The translations under genes were made by a program, and so were the position numbers. 64,000 bases of DNA, taken from NCBI GenBank assembly GCA_946965045.2, contig OX337232.1, forward strand, positions 1,860,001 through 1,924,000. Reading direction: 5' to 3'. The stretch comes from Epithemia pelagica. Lineage: Eukaryota > Bacillariophyta > Bacillariophyceae > Surirellales > Surirellaceae. The stretch's first letter is position 1; the number at the start of each line of letters is the position of its first letter. The notes beneath the pieces were generated by a model, which saw nothing but the letters and a program-made list of their open reading frames with translations, was not told the origin of the DNA and did no database searches. Positions 49,354-61,268 of this stretch are shown in pieces.

Positions 49354-51707
49354 ATGGAGTTCCTTAGCATAGACAAGCTTCGCAACGTTGCGGAAGACGC
49401 GTAAGTACCTGGTCGGTTGGTGTTGTTAGGCTGGCCCAACCACATTGGCAGCACGCGGTCATTCGGTTGAAGGATATCCGATGGCGGAGTGCATGGTTGG
49501 CTTTCCTTCATTGAGCGTGTGATAATCCATAGCACGTCAGTTGATGGGTGAAATTGGGCAAATGAATGGATCATTCATCGACACCCGGTTTGCGTGTCCA
49601 TTTTCGTTCCTCTCCTCATTTCCATTTCCGTTCCTCTCGTCGCTATATCTTTGCTCATTTCTTCAGCTTCAACCAAGCAAAGCCCAAAACAGAGACAGAG
49701 ACAAAACTGTATGAGGTGTTGTCTCATAAAAACTGGGGGTCAAGCAGTACATTGATGAATGATATTGCTCGTGACACCTACGACTATGACAAATTCGGAA
49801 TCATTTCCACTGTCATGTGGGAATCCATGGAAAATCAACGACCCGCGGCGTGGCGTGTGGTATTCAAGGGCCTGACTCTGTTGGAACATTTGATCAAAAA
49901 CGGATCAGAACGCTGTGTGGATGATGCTCGTAACCATGGCCATTCTCTGAGAGCTCTACAGCAATTCAACTACTACGAAGAGACCATTGATCGAGGTCAG
50001 GGAGTCCGAGAAAAAGCAAAGCAACTGATCGAAATGCTCGGGGATGATGAACGAGTTCGAGAAGAACGTATGAAAGCTCGTAAACTTCGAGAAAAATTTG
50101 GTGGTGGCAATCTAGGAGGTGTGAGTGGCGGCGGTGGTTCTCGCGGCGGCGGCGGTGGTGGTGGTGGTGGTGGTGGTGGCTACGGCAATGAAAGTAGTTG
50201 GGAGTCTGGTGGTGGATATGGAAATGGCGGCATTGATTCGAGACCCCGCCGAAGTAACAATGCCTACAGTGGTCGATATGACAATGAACGCGAAACGCGT
50301 GCATCGGCGGCTTCTGGTCCAACCTTTGCCACGCTCCCTCCCGCCCCGGAATCAACCAAGCGAAAGAAAAAGAAGGAAAAGAAGAAACCGGTACAATCCG
50401 AAGAAAATATCCCAGAGCCTCCTCCACCAGCAGATTTGTTGGATTTTGGTAGCGAAGCTCCTGCTCCAGCTCCTGCAGGAGGGGTTAACTCGGGTGGTAA
50501 TGATGGATTCGATGACCTCACGTCAAGGAATGTACCATCTGACGCTGCTGATCCCTTTGCTTCGTCTGGTGGTGCGGCCGCACCGGCCTCGGACGATTTT
50601 GGTGCATTTGATTCTGCACCAGCAGCTCCGAACAATATAGGCGTACCAGCAAACAATGGTGGTGATCCGTTTGCGGCCGCGCCACCAGCGCAGCAAGCCA
50701 TGGGAGGAGGATTTGACAACATGGCTATGAACAATAATATGGCCATGAACAACAACATGGCAATGAACAATAATATGAGTAACATGAATCCCATGATGCA
50801 GCTTCAATCAGGTATGGCTGGTATGAATGTGGGAAATTCAGCAAACAGTATGATGGGCAGCATGCCTCCTCAGCAAGCAAACAACAGTAATATCATGGGT
50901 GGTGGTCCAGCACAGATGCAGCAACCAGCAAAATCCGCTGCAGAAGATGACGAATTTGGAGCGTTTGAGGATGCGGGAGCTGGAGCTGCTTCGAGCGCTA
51001 CCGCCGTTTCCACAGATCCCATGAGCAAGCTGATATCATTGGACGGATTGTCAAAGAACGCCCCAAAGAAGTCAAACAAACTCTCTGAACCAGTAGCTTC
51101 CGGTCCATCCGATTCAAGTCAAGGAATGGGAGGAGGGTTTGACAGCTTTGGTAACATGGGTGGTGGAAACAATATGGGAATGCCAAACATGAACCAAGGG
51201 ATGATGGGCGCTAACGGTAACATGGCATCTGCCAGTTCCACAATTGGTATGATGGATCCGTCACTAATGGGAATGTCTGGACAACAGCAACAAGGCATGG
51301 CTGGTGGAATGGGTATGGGAATGCAAGGAGGCATGGGAGGTATGAACTACAATAATCCTCAAGGTGGCGCACAAGGCATGGGAGGTATGAACAATATGCA
51401 AGGAGGAGGCATGGCTGCTGCTGGTATGCAAGGAATGGGAGGCATGGGAAATAATGGTATGATGGGCAATCCTATGATGATGGGTGGCATGCCGATGAAC
51501 CCTGGTATGGGTGGAGGAATGATGAATCCACAAATGATGGGTGGTCAGCAAGGACAAATGGGCGCCATGAACAACAACATGCAAGGTGGAATGAACATGC
51601 AACAACAGAACATGACAATGAACAATCCACAGATGGGCATGGGAGGAGGAAACTTTGGTGGTAACAGCGGAATGAACCAGGGTGGTGGCTTCCAATCCAC
51701 CTTCTAA
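49354..51707 (+). CDS. ENTH-domain (epsin/epsinR-like) clathrin adaptor, two exons
   Basis: Exon 1 (49354-49400) encodes MEFLSIDKLRNVAEDA, and a 266-nt intron (GTAAGT...TTCTTCAG) leads to exon 2 (49667-51707), giving 695 residues. Joining them restores the missing ENTH helix 0/1. The domain continues with KNWGSSSTLMNDIARDTYDYDKF, WRVVFKGLTLLEHLIKNGSERCVD and GVREKAKQLIEMLGDDERVREER. The long tail is Gly, Met, Asn and Gln-rich. It contains a clathrin-box-like DLLDF, two DPF motifs and two acidic DFGAF/EFGAF motifs that in epsinR bind gamma-adaptin or GGA ears. A role in TGN or endosomal clathrin coats is inferred. Confidence 0.87.
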
Positions 51708-51904
51708 TGCGGAGCTTCCGACAGGCTACCTAGGTAGAAGAAAGAAGGCTGTGTCTATTCAGGCGAGGCGCCTCAGATAGACGAACCACACCTTGTCATT
51801 CCTTTGCTTGAAAGTCTCGTTTGGCGCACTGAACTCTAGTAACCTCGTTTTAGTAGTCCAATTGACGCATGTGTTCATCTGCAATATGTGTGTTGAACGG
51901 TGGA

Positions 51905-52661
51905 TCATCTAATACGAATGACCTCAACGTCCCAAATGGTAGGCGCCGGAAATGGTGGTTGTGAATCTCCGCGACCATTCAACCTGTTCTGGTAGTCGAT
52001 AATTTGCTGGCGGCCACGAAATGTTGTGGGTTTCGGATTCCAGTCACTGGTTTCAAAACCGAGCGACGGTGGACAAACAATGCGACGCTTTTCTCCTCGT
52101 TTCATTCCCACCATTGCCTTTTGGATACCAATGGGAACATCTTTACCACCCATTGTGACCAATAATGAATCAAGTGATCCTATATCCTGCACCAAATTGG
52201 CCATTGCCGAGATCGATTTTGTTGTACCCCATTCCCCTCGAATACATATATGAACCATTGGCTTGGACGATGCTGTAAGCAATCGAAACTTTTCCAGAGT
52301 CTCCCACTGTCTCCGCTCCAAGACCGGGAGCCAAGACACGGAACTGGACACCTCCAGGGAGTCGTGTCACAGGGTTTGCTTTCACAAATTCTTCCTCCTT
52401 TCGTTCACCGATTTCACGACAGGAATCAATATCGGTGCACTTAGCTTCTGCTGCAGTAGAGCCCGCACCCAATATCAAGGACGACGAGCTCCAAACAAGC
52501 CAGTTGCGGCGATTCATTTCGATTCCTGGCGCTGTCAATGGTCTTACAATCTGCTCACGAAGTGAATTGTCCAAAGGATCTAACACATCAGATTCACGAA
52601 GTTTTGAGGAAGTCCCTGACCACGCACGACATGGCAGTGGAAGACAAACAATGAAAGCCAT
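51905..52661 (-). CDS. Plastid-targeted FKBP-type peptidyl-prolyl isomerase, frameshifted
   Basis: Two overlapping frames together make one FKBP. The upstream frame (ATG 52661 to a stop at 52170) has a signal peptide with W at the cleavage point (LPLPCRA|WSG) and a twin-arginine lumen-type second signal (NRRNWLVW...AAEA). The FKBP start follows (VQFRVLAPGLG; GSYMYSRGMGYNKIDLGNG). The remainder, SLDSLLVTMGGKDVPIGIQKAMVGMKRGEKRRIVCPP to IWDVEVIRIR, lies in the next frame. The switch is near 52195-52205. I found no GT-AG intron that repairs it. It may be a pseudogene, a sequence error or recoding. Confidence 0.75.
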
Positions 52662-53006
52662 TACCAAACGAAGGGCTACAACCTTAACGGTAACAAAAGT
52701 GGCAATGAGGGTTCAGAATCAATATCGGCGCATCTCTTCAACAAAAAAGACAAGGTATCAGTAGTGCACAAACTCGACGTACATGTTTGAAGTTGTACAT
52801 CATTGTCGTCTCCAACACCTCGAACCTCGAACGGTAAAAAAAATGAGGGATCATCATCGCCCAACTGTGGTCAGTGAGAACTGAAGCCTCCCGTGCAGGG
52901 AAACTAGGTATCCTGCTTATCTAAGTTTTCGTGGCTCGACCGTCTCAAGTCTGACTTCAGAAAGGGGACTACCTACTCCTAGGGGGACTATAATGTGATC
53001 TTTTGT
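52662..53006. other. Intergenic between FKBP and HslV
   Basis: Both neighbouring genes are on the minus strand. No additional feature is recognised. Confidence 0.35.
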
Positions 53007-53986
53007 TTAGTTTTTGTCATCTTTCTTCTTCTCTTCTTTGTTGCTGTCGTCCTCTGTTTCCTCAATAGAGTCAAGTACTTCAGTGCGAAAGTTGTGATTT
53101 GTATAAACACACATATCGGCTGCAATAGTCATTGCCTTGGTTGCGACCTCCTCAGCACTCAGATCCGAGATCTCCATCAGCGCTCTCGCAGCAGCTACAG
53201 TGGGACAGAATAGAGAGTGAGACCATAAGACGAATGGTTAGAGACAACGGTTCGGGACGTGTTGGATGTTTTCATCCGCTCGACCCAAACCGTAAAGGGG
53301 AGGATCATGGGAACTTACCAATTGCGTAAGGTGAACCAGATCCAACACCAAGAATACCATCATAGCTTTCCAACACATCTCCATTTCCGTTGATTTCTAA
53401 ACTGACCTTCTCATCTGCTACAATGAGGGCCGCTTCCAGGCGCCTCAGGTATTTGTCAGTACGCCATCCTTTGGCTAATTCGACACAAGACCGAGATAGT
53501 TGCCCAGGATACTCATCCAATTTTCCTTCCAACCGCTCGAGAAGGGTAAACGCATCAGCTGTAGTACCCGCAAAACCCACGATAGTTCCCCCATTGTCGT
53601 CCTAACAGCAAATAGTCATGGTCGAACAATATGAGCGAGACGACAAAAAAGGAAAGTTGATTTGTATTGATGCTCACCGTGCGGTCTTTTGATGGGATTC
53701 GACGGATTTTGACGACATTTGGCTTGACAATCATAGGACCTTGGCTGACCATTCCATCTCCCATCATACAAACTTTACCATTTTTCCGAACACAGACGAT
53801 CGTTGTGCCATGCCGATCTGGAAGTGTCTCAGCCCTGGACGTTCCATGATACGATCTCATATTATGTGCGACAGTCGGACTTCCAATGCATCGCGAAAGC
53901 ATGACTCTTGTTTTGTTGCATTGAGCCGCCAGATCCTGTTGTTCGGCATGTTTGAAGAAGCTTTTGACTGAAAGGATTCGAAGCAT
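53007..53986 (-). CDS. hslV: HslV (ClpQ) threonine protease subunit, mitochondrial-type, three exons
   Basis: Exons are 53986-53678, 53601-53319 and 53194-53007, with introns of 76 and 124 nt, giving 259 residues. HslV is the proteolytic dodecamer of the HslVU protease. After a basic leader of about 59 residues, [20 protein letters not shown] places the catalytic Thr after processing. [46 protein letters not shown] and [16 protein letters not shown] follow across the exon junctions. Asp and Lys-rich residues end the tail. The leader and known distribution of eukaryotic HslV suggest mitochondria. Exon 3 was recovered by joining the phase-1 donor at 53318 to the acceptor at 53195. Confidence 0.9.
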
Positions 53987-54347
53987 GATTCAATCTTCAG
54001 GAATGTTGCTCTTTCGCAGTTCTAATCGTCAGAAAACTACAGATTGCTGCTGAATGTCGAAAAGTGGTAAGGCCGATGTTCCAAAAATCTCTCTCTTGTT
54101 GGCTCGATTGTCGTTCAGTGTTCAGTGCATTGTCGATGCGTATGGGATTGTCCCTATCCAGGCAGCCACAAGAAGATCTTTTGTGTGAGACATCAGAAGC
54201 AGATGGTTCGCAGTTCCGTGAAAGCCTCAGTCGCGGATGGTAGTCGTGACAACAACGCCGACGGAATTACTACTGATGCGTGGTACGCCTAGGTTTTCAT
54301 GTGACTTTAAGTGGCCCGAGGAGTTAGACTCTGATTATCTGGGTTCA
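53987..54347. other. Intergenic between HslV and REX4
   Basis: It contains the HslV promoter region and the REX4 3' end. Nothing else is recognised. Confidence 0.4.
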
Positions 54348-55481
54348 TCAGGACAACTTCTTCTTCGATTTTCGTTCCAAGTCTGCCTCCCATGAAGTCC
54401 TTGCGACTCTATACAGCTCCATGGCAGCTCGGGCATCATCAACAGAATCGTGGGACTCGCCCTCCCTCTGAATATCTATGTTACAGTGTTCCTTGACCAA
54501 ATCACGGAGCTTTCGTGGTCTCCATTTCTTCCCAGCTAACCGTTGATATGGTCGGTATTTTGCTGTATCTCTTATGTCATCTTTCGAATGTTTTAACATT
54601 AGTGCATCCAAGTCATTTTTCAGCGCGTGTCCAACAAGAATTTTCCCCTTGAGAAGAGAGGCTACCTTTGTTCTACATTGCTCAGGAGAAATAGCAGTGT
54701 CAGCTTTCAGATGCCGGGCAGAAACTCCCGACCAACGTGTGCGGAAATCAGTGACTTTAGATGGGACCTGGACGAAAGTGTCTAGCAACACTTCACCAGA
54801 CCAATCTGTAACAGAAACTCTTGCTAGGGCAGATATTCGCCCTTCTCTTCCTATACCAACCATTTCACAGTCAACGGCACGGTATTGATCCTTGATTTCA
54901 TCGGAAATTTCAGACTCGAGTTTTGCGAGTGCTTCTTTCTTTGCTCTCTTCTCTGATCTTTCCTTCTCATCCTCCACCAATTTGTTGATGTTAGGAAACT
55001 CTCGTGTCCGTTTTCTGTTTATAGGATTTTTGTTTGTTGCATCAGAAGATGATGATGGATTTTGATTATCCTCCACAAAAACAATGTCTTTTTCATTGAC
55101 TCCTTCAATTCTCGCTCGACGACGTGTATCCTTTCGAAATTTCCTTGCTTCCTTTCCTCTGAGATTTTCAGGGATATGAACCCTCATTTTTCCATCGAAA
55201 GAACGCCCAACAAAAGAGGAAGAGCTAGAAACTTCGACTTCTTTCAAAGTGCGTGATTCGAAAGAATCGGGTGCTTCCGCACTGGAAGGTTGACCGCTTC
55301 CTACGCCGTTTTGGGAATGTAAATCGCCATCGTCAATATGCGGCTTCTTCGACGCGTCCTGTTCACCGAGACGGTCATGCTGTTGATGGTCGTGCGAGCA
55401 TCCATTTGTTTCACAAAGAGCTCTTCGTTTCTTCTTCCTCCTTTCTCTCATTCTCTGCTTTTGTTTCTTGCTGATGAACAT
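54348..55481 (-). CDS. REX4: RNA exonuclease REX4 (DEDDh family)
   Basis: REX4 is a nucleolar 3'-5' exonuclease involved in pre-rRNA processing. ATG 55481 gives 377 residues. The N-terminus is Lys/Arg-rich (KKQKQRMRERRKKKRR, nucleolar-type). The exonuclease spans about residues 195-365: YRAVDCEMVG (Asp and Glu of ExoI), LVGHALKNDLDALML (ExoII), then LRDLVKEHCNIDIQREGESHDSVDDARAAMELY (ExoIII with the His and Asp). The frame opens upstream to 55661, but that part has no ATG context or conservation. Confidence 0.9.
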   Translation of the reverse strand: MFISKKQKQRMRERRKKKRRALCETNGCSHDHQQHDRLGEQDASKKPHIDDGDLHSQNGVGSGQPSSAEAPDSFESRTLKEVEVSSSSSFVGRSFDGKMRVHIPENLRGKEARKFRKDTRRRARIEGVNEKDIVFVEDNQNPSSSSDATNKNPINRKRTREFPNINKLVEDEKERSEKRAKKEALAKLESEISDEIKDQYRAVDCEMVGIGREGRISALARVSVTDWSGEVLLDTFVQVPSKVTDFRTRWSGVSARHLKADTAISPEQCRTKVASLLKGKILVGHALKNDLDALMLKHSKDDIRDTAKYRPYQRLAGKKWRPRKLRDLVKEHCNIDIQREGESHDSVDDARAAMELYRVARTSWEADLERKSKKKLS

Positions 55482-55869
55482 TATAACAGTGCCAGACCCT
55501 GGTTTGGGACATGACCAGGATGAACGCGACGTTTTGGATTTGGAATTTTTTACTACTCCTACACTGAAGATTTGGATGGGTATCGGGAGAAGGTACGTGC
55601 GTCGTCGGCTTGTCTTGTTTCTCAGCGCGCTCGTTGCGTAGAGTCGGCATGCGCGCGTCACGTTTTGGCGTTAACCGTTAAATGGGGACTCCACTCTCCC
55701 CTCACAACTCGGGTTTTGCAACTCGCCTTTTTCACCGTGCAAGCTGATTGCGGCTTGAGACGTCCTACACAAGATACAAGCCCATTTCATTGGAAGAGAA
55801 GAGCAAAACGCAGCATCGCTTGTGTGGATACTTTGATTGCATCTGCTGGCATTATTGAACGGATGAAGG
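55482..55869. other. Divergent intergenic region between REX4 and NUF2
   Basis: It probably holds both promoters. An open frame (55572-55958) overlaps the NUF2 start in another phase and is not convincing. Confidence 0.4.
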
Positions 55870-57427
55870 ATGGATGCAACTGGTGGCTTTATCACAATGG
55901 CTGGAGACCGTGTTCACAGATCCACGGCAACATACATCTTTCCTACTCTCAAGCTTAGTGAGATTCTACAGTGCCTCGAAGAACTGGAGATTCCAATCAG
56001 CAAACAGGAGCTTACAGAACCCTCTCGCCATAGAGATAAACTGAGGCAGATGTGGATCCGGGTTGTAAGTGTTTGAAAGTGATTCTGTGGACATGACAGT
56101 TTTCTTAAGGTAAATATTCTAACAACCACTCGTCATGGCAGCTGGATGTTTGCACAGGTCAAACCGAAGAAGATCTTTCGGACCCTATTCCATTGCCGGA
56201 GAATGCAGACGAAGCATTTAAAACATCCCATACTGGTTTCGGTGATGTACAGCTTTTTCGAGCATTGCGACGGCTGATGGACATTGCTGGCTACGACCAT
56301 TTCTCAATGCGCGACTTATATGCTCCCGAAGCAAAACGAGTCAAGCACCAACTTTCCGCAATCATTAACGTGGCGAAGCACCGTGAAGATAAACTGCTTT
56401 TGTATACGGAGCTTATTGAACCTGTAAGTTCGAATGAGGTATGTTATGTTGACACAATATGATTGCATCCTAAATCATCTACATTTTTTCTTCTCATCAG
56501 AGGGCGGAACTCGTCGCAGCTCTTGAAGAGCTCAACGAAGAGAACAAGCTGCTCCACTCTCAGCTAGAGGAAGCGAAGAAATCTTCAGAGATGAAATCGT
56601 CTCAACTGAAAGAAATTATGGACGAATGCAGTGAATTGGAGGTTGAGATTGGTCGGGATAACCGAATGCAGGCCACCTTGAGAGAAGAGGCGGCTCAACT
56701 GAAACGTCAAGCAAATGATATAAAAGATGAGTTGACTGCAGCAGAGTGGAAGTTGGAAGAACTGGAAGCACAGGAAGAAAGTCTACTCTCGCATGTGGTT
56801 TCTAGTCCTGATCGACGTCGGAAAGAAGCTGATGAGCTTCTTGAACGTGTTCAACGTGAGAAACAAGAAAACACAGAAATTGAAGAAAAGATTCAAAACT
56901 GCAAAATCTGTCAGCGCAACCTCAAGACAGCTGAAAAAGATTTGGTTGTCACAACTGGAATGGTAGAAGAATTGCACCAATCGGCCGTGAAATACATGGA
57001 CTTGGTGAAGTCAGTAGAAGACACTATCACAACGGTCTCAGAGAAAGAAAAACAGCTGCAACAAATTGAAGATGAAACTAAGCAAAAGCAACGTAGTATT
57101 CACCGATCGGAAGAAGACGCAATAGCCCAACGGAAACAACATGCACTTGAACTTGAAGCGGTACAGGAGTCATTAGACTCATTTAAATCTCAACTTCTCG
57201 TGGTTGAGAAAGATCGACGGGAGGGCATGTTACGAGTTCAGCAGGGGGAAGCTGAAGTCCAAGCCATCAAAGAGGCAATGGAGTTCGAGCGTGCGCAAAC
57301 AGAGCGTGAGATCGGAGAGTTAATTACGGAATACAAGAAGGCAGAGCGACGGTTCATTGAGAGAGACATTGCTCGCCGAAGTGTACTAGGTAGGCTTTCT
57401 GACTCGGCCATCAATTCTTCAACATAA
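55870..57427 (+). CDS. NUF2: Kinetochore protein NUF2, three exons
   Basis: Exons are 55870-56064, 56142-56423 and 56501-57427, with two 77-nt introns, giving 467 residues, the usual NUF2 length. NUF2 pairs with NDC80 to bind microtubules at kinetochores. The N-terminal calponin-homology domain shows YIFPTLKLSEILQCLEELEIPISKQELTEP, MWIRVLDVCTG across intron 1, and FRALRRLMDIAGYDHFSMRDLYAPEAKRVKHQLSAIINVAKHRED. From exon 3 onward it is continuous coiled coil (RAELVAALEELNEENKLL...). Both introns fall between codons with GTAAGT donors. ATG 55900 is an alternative start. Confidence 0.92.
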
Positions 57428-57479
57428 GAAGTGCGCATCATGAAATCTTTCAAAGAGAGGAGAACGATAACGTTCTAGT

Positions 57480-60400
57480 TTAGAATTTCCCACCCTTCTT
57501 GACACCTATCTTTCCAGATCTTGCTTTTGCTCGGGCGGCACCAGTACCACCTCCACTAAGCAATCCCCCACCTTGAGCTACTTGTTGGTTCATTGTCGCC
57601 TGTTCCCCCTCCAGCCAAGCGAAAGCCTTATGTCGCTTGGCTTTGGCCTCGGCATCTTTCTTTATTCGTTCTTCACGGCGTTCGCTTTCAACGAATGCAG
57701 CATCCAATCGTAATTCACGAGATATGGCTTTCCGTTCACGTTTCAGTTCCCTACGAGTCCTGTCCAGAGCAACCTGTTCAGAGTTCTTTCCTTTATCTTT
57801 CGATACACTGTACTTTTCCCAATTTTCCAATCGAGGAGCCAGAGTCTCAATAGATTGCTTTGTCTTTATTCCTTCGCGTCGGTTCAATGGAACCCGTGAT
57901 GAATCGTACAAGCATACCTCCCTGAGTGCACTTGCAACATTTGCAACCTTCTTTACAAGAGAGGAAGGTAACCGATTCCCTTTCTCATTGGGGCGGAGAT
58001 CGAGGACACTATTCGATACCTCAGAGAACAATTCTCTCTCACCCATTTGAACGGAACCGTCTAGATTTCGAATCGTACTTTCAAGTATAGTCAGTGACGC
58101 ACCGAGCAAAGCAGCGGAGGCACTTGGACCCTCGATAAAATCTTTTTCGAGACTTAGTTGAGGAGAACTAGAGTCACCTTCGAAAGAGCACGCAAGCACC
58201 CGCAGGTCGTCAAGGTTTTCTTCTTCTGCAGCAGCTGCTAGGTTCAAACATGGATATTGTCCTCGTCGAGCCTTGGGAGCAGCAGCGAACAACCGCACGA
58301 CTCCACCCAGAAACGCATGAGCTTCAGGAACAGATCGTTTAGCTTCTTTTGTATATTCAACGAGTAACCCTGCACAGAACACCCCCATGGTAAGGTCTGA
58401 CACTGAGTATACCGGGGTGTGTGATAGGTACTGTCCGAGGAGTAACAAGGCAGGTGTGACTACATAGTGTCGTTTGTCGGTCACTGGAAATACATGACCC
58501 AGAGCTCGTAGTAACAACAGCACTCCAGTAGATGGCCAAACAGAAAACTCTTCGTTGGTGTCGTTCTGCTGATATTCTGCATCGCGTAAACGTTTTGCAT
58601 GGGCATTGTGTAATATTCCCAGTCGCCGTGACCACACAGCTCCTGCACTGTCAGGTGAATCCTGTGCCATACTGTAAAGTATTTTGGTCAACGAGTCTAG
58701 TTGATTGTAGCGGCCTAGCTCTGTTCCTCCGCCTCCAGAATGGTGAATCGCATCACCGACAGCAATAAAACGCCGCAACAAAACGTCATAGAAATTCTGC
58801 ATCTTTTCTGTATTTCGTCTATCCAAGCGCACAGAGTTCGAAGCGTATATACGTTGAATCACCAACGTTACCTCTTCCCCGTTTTTTGCATGCTGTCCGA
58901 TCAGATCATGCAAGGCCTCTAGGGTAGTTGGCACATCAAAGACAAACGGCATCTCCGCACTGTACGAGAATGTAGTAAGAGACACAATAATGTTAGAAAA
59001 GCTGTGTTTACCATGGAGACCCATAATTCTGTGCCTTGAAATTGCAGGTACTATTGTGGTCGACAATGATTTGATATGGGTAGAGATCTGCCACGAGAAT
59101 CAGTCAAAGGCAAAACGCCTCATCGGGACTCAAACAGATGCGATGGGAAAAATTAACGCAAACGCGTAGTGCAGCTCACTACCCAACACCCAATACCCAT
59201 TACTTACATCGCCTTGTCGGTGGCCTTCTGCCGTTTCCGTTTCAAGTGGGCTTCCTGCTCCTTTCGCTGTTCTTCTTTTTGCGCTTCTTCTGTACTCTTC
59301 TCTATTTGCTGAATGTGTTGTGGTTCAATTCCATCCTCGTAGTCACCATCATCATAATCCACATCATATCGGAGCGCACCATCCTTGTTGCAGTATACCT
59401 TGCTCACTTTACCCTCATGCCAAGACAAGTGTCCATCAAACTGTTCTTTGGCTCGATAGCATGCTTTGACTCGATCTCCGACGGACAACTGTTGACTCAG
59501 GTCTTGCTTTGTCGTCGACGACATCGCTTTGCCCACAACGACACCATTTTTATCCACTGTCATGAGTCCATCTGCAGTAAACACTGGTTTCAATTCATCA
59601 TCCGACTCTACATCTGACTCATTATCCAGATGTTCTGGGGAGATTCCGTCTTTGGCTCTGGGGCGCTTATTTTTCTTAGATGCATAATCATCGTCCGATA
59701 TGTCCGAGAAATTGTCATCAACGTATTCCCCATTCATCCGTGCTAACCGACGTGTCTCTAGCTCATTAAGTCGATCTGCTTCTTCTTTAGCAATTTCTTC
59801 CTTTGTTTTGGTGCGGTCTGTCGCAGCCACCTTTCGTTCCAAGAATTGGTACTGTTTCATCTCCTTGTCCCAGTCGACCATTTCTTGATCAGCATCAGGC
59901 AAATTGCCTTCTCTACGGGCTGCGTGGTATTCACGTATTTCCTTTTCTTTGTCTCGAAATTGAAGTAGTTCCGCGAGATCTCGATACGAGTCATCCATTT
60001 TCTCAAAGGCCTCCACTTGGGCTTCTTTGGACTTGACTCGTTCTGCTTTCAAAAGTTTCCTTCGGGCAATAAGGTCATCCAACTCTGTCTTACGGGAAGA
60101 ATATTGATGTGCAAGAGAGTTTTCGCCCTGACTCGGTCCGTAGGGATCGTCCCGCTCGGAAGAGCCTCCAACTCCACCACCAAAATGCATCATCGTGTCA
60201 ATTGCATCCAATTGACCAACATCCCCATCTTCGGAATCGGACAGAATCACATGATCTTTTGCTGCGGTGGCATCGATTTCTCTGCCTCTATGTGTCAGAA
60301 CATCGCCATTTCCATCACCACCATCATCGTCCAAACTAAATTTTCCAGATCGCTTGCTTCGACGAGATCGCTCCTTGACAAGACGTGCCAAGTTCTGCTC

Positions 60401-60733
60401 TTCACGTGTCATTGTCGGATTATTTTCTCCAATACGACCATCGACAAAGGAGTTGGATTTCTTGGATCGTTTCAATTCTTCTCTCAGCTTTGTCTGTCTC
60501 TCTTTCAACGCTCTTGCCAACGCTGACTGGGAGGTCACCTTGGGAGTTGGTCTATTGACTACCTCATGCTTTGCTCTCTTGTTGCGTGCTGTTGCTTCGA
60601 ATGGATTCACCAAATCGGACGGCAAACTATTCTTGCCTTGCGGTCCTCCAGAAACACCCCGTCCTTTACGAACAGGAAGTCCCTTGGGTAATGATGACAG
60701 GCTTCGTTTCGCTCGTGCTTTTCGTTTGACCAT
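57480..60733 (-). CDS. NOP14: NOP14, SSU processome protein, with internal Tudor/agenet-like domain
   Basis: Exon 1 (60733-59208) and exon 2 (58959-57480) are joined across a 248-nt intron (GTAAGT...GTACAG, phase 2), giving 1,001 residues. NOP14 is needed for 40S subunit assembly. Exon 1 has NPFE, SFVDGRIGENNPTMTREEQ, LTHRGREI and the acidic middle. The C-terminal half reads AEMPFVFDVPTTLEALHDL, HYVVTPALLLLGQYL, APRLENWEKYSVSKDK and TRRELKRERKAISRELRLDAAFV. Unusually, residues about 430-490 (SVGDRVKACYRAKEQFDGHLSW...RYDVDYDDGDYEDG) form a Tudor/agenet-like fold just before the intron. The gene is divergent from FMC1, with about 180 bp between starts. Confidence 0.92.
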
Positions 60734-60911
60734 GGTGTTTCGTCAGAATCGATTCATGAGATCAGAAAAAGTAAAAAATGGGAAAGTTTCGTGGTCGAGA
60801 GGGCAAGACGGACGAGGGCAAGACGCTATCAGCCCACAGCCCACAGGGGCGTTTTGCCCCGCCCGCTGGCACCTGACCTGAGATCTGAGATTTCCTCGGC
60901 ATCAAGCGACC

Positions 60912-61268
60912 ATGACGAATCGAGCTACGCTGCAAACGCCGCCTCTTCATGTCTTGCGAGGAATTTGTCGCTTATTAAAAACTCCATCATTGCCTCAAGA
61001 GCTACTCAAGAAAGGGCCTCCGCCCATGCATCCCACGGAAATGCAACGACTAGTTTTGGAACGCTATCGTGTTCATTCCCGACTGTCGACGTCGCAGTCG
61101 AGTTTGCATCGTGCCATGGCAGTTCAGTATCACAATCTCAAACTTGATTTGAAGGAGAGGGATAGATTATACAAACTCGACACGGGTGCAGAGGTACAAC
61201 TTTCTGCCAAAGAAATGAGCCGTCGAGCCGCGGCACGTGCAGGTCTCCAACTGCCCGAACTGGGGTAA
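60912..61268 (+). CDS. FMC1: FMC1-like LYR-family ATP synthase assembly factor
   Basis: A 118-residue protein with an L-R-G-I-C-R-L-L start (cf. R-x-L-L-R-E-L in FMC1), MQRLVLERYRVHSRLST and LKLDLKERDRLYKLDTGAEVQ. It ends AARAGLQLPELG, matching the G-L-x-L-P close of FMC1. FMC1 helps assemble the mitochondrial F1 ATPase at high temperature. The size and helical character fit the family, but short LYR proteins are divergent, so the assignment is moderate. Confidence 0.7.
   Translation: MTNRATLQTPPLHVLRGICRLLKTPSLPQELLKKGPPPMHPTEMQRLVLERYRVHSRLSTSQSSLHRAMAVQYHNLKLDLKERDRLYKLDTGAEVQLSAKEMSRRAAARAGLQLPELG

Noticed and set aside
55572-55958. 128-codon open frame upstream of and overlapping NUF2
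   Set aside because: It overlaps the NUF2 first exon in another frame and has no recognisable content.
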